Assembly (NCBI GenBank): GCA_944380945.1
Contig: CALWJG010000079.1
Span: 1 to 7,121, forward strand
Reading direction: 5' to 3'
Length of the DNA: 7,121 nucleotides
Origin: an uncultured Agathobaculum sp.
GTDB lineage: Bacteria; Bacillota; Clostridia; Oscillospirales; Butyricicoccaceae
Every line of letters begins with the position of its first letter. The stretch's first letter is position 1. Shown here in pieces: positions 1 to 5,321 of this stretch. The notes beneath the pieces are model-generated. The model searched no databases. It was not told where the DNA came from and saw nothing but the letters and a program-made list of their open reading frames with translations. Both the position numbers and the translations under genes were made by a program.

Positions 1-1169
1 GCCAGAGCCATGATGTCACGGCCGGACATGCCGCCGTAGGAGTCGTTGCCGTAGCAGGAGATCTGCTTAACCTTCAGGGTAACGCCTACGTCGGTGATCA
101 GGTTGCCGTTCTCGTCGAAATCGGAGAACTTCTGCCAGAACAGGCCCTTGTCGCGGAACGCGAGCATGCCGCCCATGTTGGCGTGGCCGTCCTTCTTGGC
201 GGACATGGTGAACGCGTCGCAGTACTGGAACATCTCAGTCGCGATCTCAGCGATGGACTTGTCGGCATAGCCTTCCTCGTTCATCTTGATGAAGTACGCG
301 TTCTCAGCCCAGCGAGCGGTATCGAAGACAACCGGGATGTCGTACTTATGCGCAACGCGGTTGATCTCCTTCAGGTTCGCCATGGAAACAGCCTGGCCGC
401 AGACCGGGTTGTTGGTGATGCAGGTGAAGACCAGCGGAACGTTCTCCGGACCGCAAGCCTGGATCAGCTGCTCCAGCTTCTCGATGTCCATGTTGCCCTT
501 GAAGGGGTTCTTCTCGTACTTGCCGCCTTCGGGTACTTCGTACAGCAGCTCCTTGTTGTACAGGTTACGCGGGATGGAGCCCATCTGCTTGATGTTGCCC
601 TCGGTGGTGTCGAAGTGGCCGTTGGACGGAATGGTGAACTTCTTGCCCGGATGACGGCGGGCCAGAATGTTGCGAACGATTTCCATCAGGACAGACTCAG
701 CTGCACGGCCCTGCTGGATGATGAAGGAGTTCGGGCGCTCCATCTGCTTTGCGCCGCCATTGAAGAAGCCGCCCTCGTACTCGCAGAGGTAAACTTCGTC
801 CATCATCTTCTCAACGTCGCGGCAGTCGGTGCGCACGAGGTCGATGATCTTCTTCCAGTTCTTCTCGCCGCCGCGCTCGAAAATGTCGCGGAAGGTGTCG
901 AGCAGGACGTAGTAACCGGTGTTGCGGCCATACGCCTCGTCGCCGAGGAACAGGGCAGCCCACTGCTGGTTGGTCATCGCGGTGGTGCCGGAGTCAGACA
1001 GCATATCGACGGTCAGCATGCCGGCCGGGAAAGCGAATTCGTTCCAGTGGGTCGCATTCAGTGCGCGCTCGCGCTGCTCGATCGTTACTTCCGGAAGATC
1101 GCGAACCGCGAAGGTGAAGTGGTGCGGAGCGGGTACATCCAGCGGGTAGTGAGCCATTTTCTTGTCCAT
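1..1169 (-). CDS. tnaA: Tryptophanase/tyrosine phenol-lyase family PLP beta-eliminating lyase, 3' end cut by window edge
   Basis: Cytosolic PLP enzyme of the tryptophanase (TnaA)/tyrosine phenol-lyase (TPL) family, which cleaves an aromatic amino acid into indole or phenol, pyruvate and ammonia. The window holds 389 N-terminal residues; about 80-100 more are expected. Visible landmarks are LSDSGT (57-62), GDEAY with the catalytic-type Tyr80, QGR (153-155, PLP phosphate), FDTT (186-189), Asn254, FDTAR with the pyridine-binding Asp283 and Arg286, and MSAKKD with Lys326 as the expected Schiff-base lysine. Asp187 in FDTT resembles TnaA rather than TPL, which has Thr there, so tryptophan is the better substrate guess. 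Oddities are about 45 extra residues (roughly 100-147) before QGR, and IQQGRAAE in place of the usual THQGRGAE. The start is ATG at 1169, with GGAGGT (1177-1182) seven bases upstream. It lies 142 bp downstream of ridA on the same strand. Family is certain; exact substrate is not. Confidence 0.9.
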   Translation of the reverse strand, partial: MDKKMAHYPLDVPAPHHFTFAVRDLPEVTIEQRERALNATHWNEFAFPAGMLTVDMLSDSGTTAMTNQQWAALFLGDEAYGRNTGYYVLLDTFRDIFERGGEKNWKKIIDLVRTDCRDVEKMMDEVYLCEYEGGFFNGGAKQMERPNSFIIQQGRAAESVLMEIVRNILARRHPGKKFTIPSNGHFDTTEGNIKQMGSIPRNLYNKELLYEVPEGGKYEKNPFKGNMDIEKLEQLIQACGPENVPLVFTCITNNPVCGQAVSMANLKEINRVAHKYDIPVVFDTARWAENAYFIKMNEEGYADKSIAEIATEMFQYCDAFTMSAKKDGHANMGGMLAFRDKGLFWQKFSDFDENGNLITDVGVTLKVKQISCYGNDSYGGMSGRDIMAL

Positions 1170-1176
1170 AATACAT

Positions 1177-1182
1177 ACCTCC
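1177..1182 (-). promoter_or_regulatory. Ribosome binding site of the tryptophanase-like gene
   Basis: The minus strand reads GGAGGT, seven bases before the ATG at 1169. It fixes that start over the out-of-frame ATG at 1176-1174. Confidence 0.85.
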
Positions 1183-1234
1183 AATTAAAATCTTGACGCT
1201 TGCGCGCCGGTTTTCAGAGGATACCCCGGTCGTC

Positions 1235-1263
1235 GGGCAGCGGACTTCCCGCATCCCCTGCCC
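1235..1263 (-). repeat. GC-rich inverted repeat between ridA and the lyase gene
   Basis: GGGCAG (1235-1240) pairs with CTGCCC (1258-1263), and an inner CGG/CCG (1241-1243 with 1249-1251) could extend the stem around a one-sided bulge. No T-run follows on the minus strand, so it is not a standard terminator. It may be an intercistronic RNA structure that sets relative expression of the two genes, or it may be chance in GC-rich DNA. Confidence 0.35.
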
Positions 1264-1283
1264 CTGACTGGCGGACAGTATCT

Positions 1284-1301
1284 TTCACAAATAAGTGTGA
1301 A
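1284..1301 (-). repeat. Small hairpin just after the ridA stop codon
   Basis: TTCACA (1284-1289) and TGTGAA (1296-1301) form a 6-bp stem with a 6-base loop, starting about 10 bases past the ridA stop. No U-tract follows on the minus strand. The arms are in the opposite order to a CRP site (TGTGA-N6-TCACA), so a CRP reading is not supported. A role as a processing or stability hairpin is a guess. Confidence 0.35.
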
Positions 1302-1311
1302 CGAAATAAAG

Positions 1312-1689
1312 TTAGAGTGCCGCGATAACCTCGATCTCGACAAGCGCATCCTTGGGCAGGCGCGCAACCTCAACCGCAGAACGGGCCGGGTAACTGCCTT
1401 CGGTAAAGAAGGTCGCGTAAACCTCGTTCATCGCGCCGAAGTTATTCATGTCGCTGAGGAACACGGTGGTCTTGATGACGCGGTCCATCCCGACGCCCGC
1501 CTCGGCGAGGATCGCCTTGACGTTTTCGAGGGACTGCTTGGTCTGTGCCGCGATCCCGTCCGGGAACGCGCCGGTGGCCGGATCGATCGGCAGCTGGCCC
1601 GAAGTGATGACCAGGCTATCGATTGCTACGGCCTGTGCGTACGGGCCGATCGCGGCGGGCGCGAGGTCCGTACTGATGGTTTTTTTCAT
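1312..1689 (-). CDS. ridA: RidA family enamine/imine deaminase
   Basis: A 125-residue protein of the RidA (YjgF/YER057c/UK114) family, which hydrolyses reactive enamines and imines such as 2-aminoacrylate to the 2-oxo acid and ammonia in the cytosol as a homotrimer. Length is typical. Signature elements are GPY (15-17), ITSGQLPIDP (28-37), VFLSDMNNF (76-84) and PARSAVEVARLPKDALVEIE (101-120). Arg103 is the substrate-carboxylate arginine and Glu120 is in the expected acidic position. The start is ATG at 1689, with GGAGG (1699-1703) nine bases upstream; the longer upstream reading would begin inside the 5' leader. It is the first gene of a likely ridA-lyase operon. The partner is informative because beta-elimination produces 2-aminoacrylate, the classic RidA substrate. 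The family call is firm; joint function is inferred from adjacency. Confidence 0.95.
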   Translation of the reverse strand: MKKTISTDLAPAAIGPYAQAVAIDSLVITSGQLPIDPATGAFPDGIAAQTKQSLENVKAILAEAGVGMDRVIKTTVFLSDMNNFGAMNEVYATFFTEGSYPARSAVEVARLPKDALVEIEVIAAL

Positions 1690-1698
1690 CCTTATCCG

Positions 1699-1703
1699 CC
1701 TCC
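1699..1703 (-). promoter_or_regulatory. Ribosome binding site of ridA
   Basis: The minus strand reads AAAGGAGGCGG, with the GGAGG core nine bases before the ATG at 1689. It supports the 125-residue form over a reading with 12 more N-terminal residues. Confidence 0.85.
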
Positions 1704-1715
1704 TTTTCTGAAATA

Positions 1716-1744
1716 AATTTATCACCCAAATAAGATTTTGTCAA
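1716..1744 (-). promoter_or_regulatory. Predicted sigma-A promoter of the ridA-lyase operon
   Basis: On the minus strand a perfect -35 box TTGACA (1744-1739) is followed, after exactly 17 bases, by TAAATT (1721-1716) as a 4/6 match to the -10 consensus. Transcription would start near 1709, giving a leader of about 20 bases that carries the ridA ribosome binding site. The weak -10 box and the palindrome just upstream fit an activator-dependent promoter. Confidence 0.7.
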
Positions 1745-1757
1745 TGGGGTTTTGTTC

Positions 1758-1781
1758 AATTTGTACGATGCGATACAAATT
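1758..1781. promoter_or_regulatory. Palindromic operator candidate in the divergent intergenic region
   Basis: AATTTGTA (1758-1765) and TACAAATT (1774-1781) are perfect 8-bp inverted arms around an 8-bp centre. The centre at 1769.5 lies about 61 bp upstream of the predicted ridA start and about 140 bp upstream of the predicted regulator start. The first distance matches the position of many activators bound one turn upstream of -35. The divergent YheO-type regulator is the obvious candidate to bind it, though its site is not known from sequence alone. Confidence 0.6.
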
Positions 1782-1872
1782 TGATTTTCGTTTGTGGGAA
1801 ATTTACATAAGCTTTGGGCAGATTTCATAATAAACTTTTATTTTTATTGTGAGAGATTCTTTATTATCCCTT

Positions 1873-1902
1873 TTGACAGCCTTCCTTTTTTTGTATTATA
1901 AT
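1873..1902 (+). promoter_or_regulatory. Consensus sigma-A promoter of the YheO-type regulator gene
   Basis: TTGACA (1873-1878) and TATAAT (1897-1902) are both perfect hexamers, separated by 18 bases. Transcription should start near 1909, about 55 bases before the regulator's ATG. This rules out the in-frame TTG at 1907 as the translation start, because it would sit at the 5' end of the transcript. Confidence 0.85.
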
Positions 1903-1963
1903 AAAATTGTCAAATGTTACACCGTTTTCTTTAGCAATGAGAAAAAATAAAAGAGGTGAGCAC

Positions 1964-2659
1964 ATGGCCAACCAGCTGTTACAGCATTATATCAAGCTGA
2001 CAGAATTTCTGGGCCAGGCGTTGGGACCGGACTACGAAGTCGCCCTGCATGACCTGACCGATAAAAACCGCTCGATCATCGCGATCGCCAACAACCATGT
2101 CAGCGGCCGCGAGGTCGGCGCCCCGCTGACCAATGTGGCGCTGCAGATCCTGATGGACAAAAGCTACGAGAAGCAGGACTACCGCCTGCATTACCGCGGC
2201 GTGTCCGTCGGCGGCAAAAAGCTCCGCTCGTCCACCCTGTTCATCAAGAGCAACGGCAAGCTCGTGGGCATGCTGTGCATCAACTTTGACGACAGCCGCT
2301 TCCAATCGGTGAGCCGGAACATTTTGCAGCTTTGCCATCCGGATGCGTTCGTCGAGGAGCTGTACCAGACGCACAATGCGCCGGAGGGCAGCCCGACGTC
2401 CCTGCCGCAGGTCACGACCGAGAGCTTCCACAACTCCATCGACGCCGTGGCGGGCGACGCGGTCGACCGCGAGCTGGCGCGTCTGGGCGTGACCGCCGAC
2501 CGGCTGACGCCGGACGAGCGCATCCAGATCATCGCCTCGCTCGAAGCAGGCGGCATCTTCCTGCTCAAGGGCGCGGTCAAGGACGTGGCCGACGCGATGC
2601 ACTGCTCGCAGGCGAGCGTGTACCGCTATCTGTCGCAGATCAAAAAGGACGAGGGCTGA
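1964..2659 (+). CDS. YheO-type transcriptional regulator (PAS_6 and C-terminal HTH_22)
   Basis: A 231-residue cytosolic DNA-binding regulator of the YheO/DauR type. An N-terminal PAS-like sensor domain (about residues 5-115, PF08348) carries family segments such as FLGQALGPDYEVALHDL (15-31), IANNHVSGREVGAPLTN (41-57) and VGMLCINFDD (101-110). A C-terminal helix-turn-helix of the HTH_22 type (about 165-228) includes GAVKDVADAMHCSQASVYRY (203-222). Members respond to small metabolites; in Pseudomonas, DauR controls D-arginine catabolism. The start is ATG at 1964, preceded by AGAGGTGAG (1952-1960); an in-frame ATG at 1937 lacks a ribosome binding site. It is transcribed divergently from ridA and the lyase, which suggests it controls them. 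The ligand is unknown. A terminator follows, so it is probably monocistronic. Confidence 0.92.
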   Translation: MANQLLQHYIKLTEFLGQALGPDYEVALHDLTDKNRSIIAIANNHVSGREVGAPLTNVALQILMDKSYEKQDYRLHYRGVSVGGKKLRSSTLFIKSNGKLVGMLCINFDDSRFQSVSRNILQLCHPDAFVEELYQTHNAPEGSPTSLPQVTTESFHNSIDAVAGDAVDRELARLGVTADRLTPDERIQIIASLEAGGIFLLKGAVKDVADAMHCSQASVYRYLSQIKKDEG

Positions 2660-2673
2660 CCGCCCGCTTCCGC

Positions 2674-2705
2674 GAGAATGAGCGCACAGCGCTCATTTTT
2701 CGTTC
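2674..2705 (+). terminator. Intrinsic terminator after the regulator gene
   Basis: AATGAGCGC (2677-2685) and GCGCTCATT (2689-2697) form a perfect 9-bp stem with a 3-base loop, extendable by A-U and G-U pairs. A T-rich stretch (TTTTT within 2696-2700, then CGTTCTT) follows. It starts 15 bases after the regulator stop codon and separates that gene from the acetyltransferase. Confidence 0.8.
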
Positions 2706-2732
2706 TTACCCGATAAAATGGAGGTTTTTCCC

Positions 2733-3503
2733 ATGCTTATCCCGGTAACTGCCGCCGATATCCCCGATTTCACCGCCGCCTGCGCGCATGAGCGCATCTT
2801 CGGCTCGCGGGCGCTGACCGCGCTGCGCGCCTACGGCCTCGGCGACCCGTCCGCGCGCTTCTTCCTCTGCCGCAAGGGGCGCGAGCCCGCGGCCGCGCTG
2901 TATCTGGCCGGCGATGTGCTGACCGTATCGTCCGACGAGCGCGCCGATCCCGCGCTGATCGCCGATCTGGCGCGGCGCAGCGAGGTGCACGAGATCGACA
3001 CCAACTGGGCGCAGTGTCAGGCGCTGCAGGCTCTTCTCGGCGGCACGACCGAAAGCTCCTATTATATGGTATACCGCGGCGCGCGGCTGGAGGAGGCATT
3101 CGATGGCTTCCGCCCCGGCGACCCGCGCACGGTGTTCGGCGTGCTGCAGCGCAGCCACGAATACTACCGCACCCACCTGCAGTACGACAGCTGGTCCGCG
3201 GACCTCGACCGCCGCGTTTCGCGCGGCCTGTCCGAGGTTTATCAGCTCGAGGTGGACGGCGAGGCCGTCGGCACGGGCAGCGTCGTCTCCACGGACGACG
3301 AATGCGGCGTGATCGGCGCGGTCGCCGTGGTGCCCGAGCACCGGCACAAGGGGCTGGGCGGCTGCATCACGCGGTTCCTCGTGCAGCGCATCCAGGCCAT
3401 GGGCAAAACGCCGCGGCTGGTCTCGGGCTACGACGAGGTCGCCGGCCTGTACCGCCAGATCGGCTTTGCCGCATGCGGCCGGTGGGGCGAGCTCTACTTG
3501 TAA
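2733..3503 (+). CDS. GNAT family N-acetyltransferase
   Basis: A 256-residue protein whose C-terminal half is a GNAT acyltransferase domain that moves an acetyl group from acetyl-CoA to an unidentified amine. The acetyl-CoA-binding motif A is seen at 193-210, with strand VIGAVAVVPEH followed by RHKGLGG (204-210), matching R/Q-x-x-G-x-G/A. Motif B is around 226-246, ending LYRQIGF. The N-terminal 110 residues show no motif I recognise and may be a degenerate second GNAT fold. The start is ATG at 2733; the earlier in-frame ATG at 2718 overlaps the ribosome binding site TGGAGG (2719-2724). It begins 32 bp after the upstream terminator and lies 49 bp ahead of ltaE on the same strand. Substrate cannot be predicted; neighbouring amino-acid enzymes make a small amine or amino acid plausible. 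Confidence 0.85.
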   Translation: MLIPVTAADIPDFTAACAHERIFGSRALTALRAYGLGDPSARFFLCRKGREPAAALYLAGDVLTVSSDERADPALIADLARRSEVHEIDTNWAQCQALQALLGGTTESSYYMVYRGARLEEAFDGFRPGDPRTVFGVLQRSHEYYRTHLQYDSWSADLDRRVSRGLSEVYQLEVDGEAVGTGSVVSTDDECGVIGAVAVVPEHRHKGLGGCITRFLVQRIQAMGKTPRLVSGYDEVAGLYRQIGFAACGRWGELYL

Positions 3504-3539
3504 AAATCCACCCATCCATACCCATTTTTCTGCAACAGT

Positions 3540-3544
3540 GGAGG
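3540..3544 (+). promoter_or_regulatory. Ribosome binding site of ltaE
   Basis: GGAGG sits eight bases before the ATG at 3553. It selects that start over longer in-frame readings that would run back into the acetyltransferase gene. Confidence 0.85.
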
Positions 3545-3552
3545 TTATCATT

Positions 3553-4590
3553 ATGCGTTACATCGATCTGCGAAGCGATACCGTGACCCAGCCGACGCAG
3601 GCCATGCGCGACGCCATGGCCGCCGCCCCGGTGGGCGACGATGTGTTCGGCGACGACCCGACCCTGATCGAGCTGGAGTCCTACGCCGCGGAGCGGCTGG
3701 GCAAGGAGGCCGCGCTGTACGTCACCTCGGGCATGCAGGGCAACGCCTGCGCGCTGATGGCGCACACCCGCCGCGGCGACTGCGTGATCATCGACCCGCA
3801 CAGCCACATCGCCGACCACGAGGCCGGCTCCTACGGCCAGCTGGCGGGCGTGTCCCTGCGCTTCCCGCAGAGCGTGTGCGGCACCATGGATCCGGACTCG
3901 GTGCGCGCCTGCCTGACCGACGACAGCGACGTGCAGGTCGCGCCGGCGGCGCTCGTGGTCATGGAAAACGCCCATTCGTCCGGCGCGGTCGTGCCGCTGG
4001 ACAACATGCGCGCGGTCTATGAGATCGCGCACGAAGCGGGCATCCCCGTGCATCTGGACGGCGCGCGGCTGTTCAACGCCGCGGCGGCGCTCGGCGTTTC
4101 CGACGTGCGCGAGCTGACGCAGTACTGCGACACCGTGATGTGCTGCCTGTCCAAGGGCCTGTGCGCGCCGGTCGGCTCGGTGCTCGCCGGACCCAAAGAC
4201 GTCATCTGGCGCGCGCGGCGCGCGCGCCGCATCCTCGGCGGCGGCCTGCGGCAGGGCGGCGTGCTCGCCGCGGCAGGCCTGATCGCGCTGCGCGACATGA
4301 CCGCCCGCATCCCGGAGGACCACGAAAACGCGAAATATCTGGGTTCGCTGCTCGATGCGATCGACGGCGTACACGTTTACACCGACCGCATCCAGATCGA
4401 CATGGTGTTCTTCACCGCGGACTGGGACGCGGACAAGGCTGCGCGCTTCCCCGGCTGGATGCTGGAGCGCGGCGCCAAGGTGACCGGCTGCATGGGCGGC
4501 GAATACCGCATGGTGTGCCATTACGGCGTCACCCGCGCGGACTGCGAGACCACCGCGCAGCTCGTCCGCCGGTTCGCGGCAGAGGGGTGA
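3553..4590 (+). CDS. ltaE: Low-specificity L-threonine aldolase
   Basis: A 345-residue PLP enzyme of aspartate-aminotransferase fold type I. It cleaves L-threonine and L-allo-threonine to glycine and acetaldehyde, and other beta-hydroxy amino acids similarly, in the cytosol. It is collinear with E. coli LtaE (333 residues). The N-terminus YIDLRSDTVTQPT and the APVGDDVFGDDPT stretch (25-37) are diagnostic. His85 matches the PLP-stacking histidine, HLDGAR (167-172) holds the PLP-binding Asp169 and Arg172, CLSKGLCAPVGS (198-209) holds Schiff-base Lys201, and GGGLRQGG (229-236) is intact. No catalytic residue appears missing. It is followed after 6 bp by a membrane protein gene and preceded by a GNAT gene on the same strand. 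Stereospecificity cannot be told from sequence alone. Confidence 0.94.
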   Translation: MRYIDLRSDTVTQPTQAMRDAMAAAPVGDDVFGDDPTLIELESYAAERLGKEAALYVTSGMQGNACALMAHTRRGDCVIIDPHSHIADHEAGSYGQLAGVSLRFPQSVCGTMDPDSVRACLTDDSDVQVAPAALVVMENAHSSGAVVPLDNMRAVYEIAHEAGIPVHLDGARLFNAAAALGVSDVRELTQYCDTVMCCLSKGLCAPVGSVLAGPKDVIWRARRARRILGGGLRQGGVLAAAGLIALRDMTARIPEDHENAKYLGSLLDAIDGVHVYTDRIQIDMVFFTADWDADKAARFPGWMLERGAKVTGCMGGEYRMVCHYGVTRADCETTAQLVRRFAAEG

Positions 4591-4596
4591 TGCGCC

Positions 4597-5259
4597 ATGG
4601 TCCGTGATTACCTCCGCCGGATGGCATGGCTGGTCGCCGGGTTGGCGGTCAGCGCGCTCGGCATCACGCTGATGCTGCAGGCAAACGTGGGCCTTGAGCC
4701 GTGGAGCGTGCTGCAGCAGGGTCTTTCGGAGACCCTTGGCATCACCTACGGCACCGCCTCGATGATCGTGGGCGCGGTCGCGATCGGCGCCGCCATGCTG
4801 TGCGGCGAGAGCTTCGGCTTCGGCACGGTCATCAACATCATCCTGTGCGCCGTGTTCATCGACGGGCTGCTCTGGCTGGGCTGGATCCCGCAGATGACCA
4901 GCCTGCTGCCCGGCGTCGGGATGCTGCTGGTCGGGCTCGAGCTGCTCGCGCTCGGCACCTGGATGTACATGAAAAGCGCGCTCGGCGCGGGCCCGCGCGA
5001 CGCGCTCATGGTCGCGCTGGCGCGCAGGACCGGCCGTTCGGTCGGCCTGTGCCGCGCTACGGTCGAGATCTTCGTCATCGTCGCGGGCTTCCTGCTCGGC
5101 GGGCAGGTCGGCATCGGCACGGTGATCTCGGCGCTCGGTCTGGGCTCGCTGTTCAACATCAACTTCCACCTGCTGCACTTCCGCGCCGCCGAGCTGCATC
5201 AGGAGAACATCGCCGAGACCCTGCGCAACCTGCGGCGGGGCCGGCAGGAAGAAGAATAA
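4597..5259 (+). CDS. YczE/YyaS/YitT family integral membrane protein
   Basis: A 220-residue membrane protein of the YczE family, whose members are widespread in Firmicutes and biochemically uncharacterised. Hydrophobic segments lie at about 9-28, 53-70, 76-97, 102-125 and 152-183, ending in a charged cytoplasmic-type tail (200-220). Hallmarks are NVGLEPWSVLQQGL (30-43) and LGAGPRDALM (129-138). These begin two internal repeats of about 50 residues, ending GFGTVIN (74-80) and GIGTVIS (172-178). The ATG at 4597 is six bases after the ltaE stop, and its ribosome binding site AGAGGGGTGA (4581-4590) includes that stop codon, so translation is probably coupled. Coupling to threonine aldolase hints at transport of an amino acid or product, but nothing in the sequence proves it. 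A strong terminator follows. Confidence 0.85.
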   Translation: MVRDYLRRMAWLVAGLAVSALGITLMLQANVGLEPWSVLQQGLSETLGITYGTASMIVGAVAIGAAMLCGESFGFGTVINIILCAVFIDGLLWLGWIPQMTSLLPGVGMLLVGLELLALGTWMYMKSALGAGPRDALMVALARRTGRSVGLCRATVEIFVIVAGFLLGGQVGIGTVISALGLGSLFNINFHLLHFRAAELHQENIAETLRNLRRGRQEEE

Positions 5260-5274
5260 AGGGATACAAAAACA

Positions 5275-5321
5275 AGCCTTGGGGCAGCTGCATCGAACTG
5301 CTCCAAGGCTTTTTCCGTTTT
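5275..5321. terminator. Bidirectional intrinsic terminator between convergent genes
   Basis: Arms at 5275-5287 and 5298-5310 (AGCCTTGG/CCAAGGCT, a G-U pair, then GCAG/CTGC) make a 13-bp stem with a 10-base loop. On the plus strand TTTTTCCGTTTT follows the stem. On the minus strand the other flank reads TGTTTTTG. It can therefore end the ltaE cluster on the plus strand and the converging zinc-ribbon gene on the minus strand, whose stop codon lies at 5322-5320 inside the plus-strand T-tail. Confidence 0.88.

Noticed and set aside
183..1196. A 337-codon plus-strand open frame opposite the lyase gene
   Set aside because: It is the mirror of an enzyme with all catalytic motifs intact, and its predicted protein shows no recognisable domain.
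1185..1254. TnaC-like leader peptide upstream of the lyase
   Set aside because: The only nearby minus-strand frame with an ATG (at 1254) has no Trp codon and overlaps the lyase start; no leader of TnaC character is present.
1284..1301. CRP/FNR-type binding site
   Set aside because: The arms are TTCACA-N6-TGTGAA, the reverse order of TGTGA-N6-TCACA, and the position just after a stop codon suits an RNA hairpin better.
1979..2602. A 207-codon minus-strand open frame opposite the regulator
   Set aside because: The plus strand encodes a recognisable YheO-type regulator with promoter, ribosome binding site and terminator; the antisense frame has none.
2718..2732. ATG at 2718 as the acetyltransferase start
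   Set aside because: This ATG is part of the ribosome binding site sequence for the ATG at 2733 and has no upstream site of its own.
3367..5199. A 610-codon open frame on the minus strand opposite ltaE and the YczE-family gene
   Set aside because: It is antisense to two genes with clear family motifs, is a His/Arg/Ala/Gln-rich low-complexity product typical of GC-rich antisense frames, and has no convincing start.
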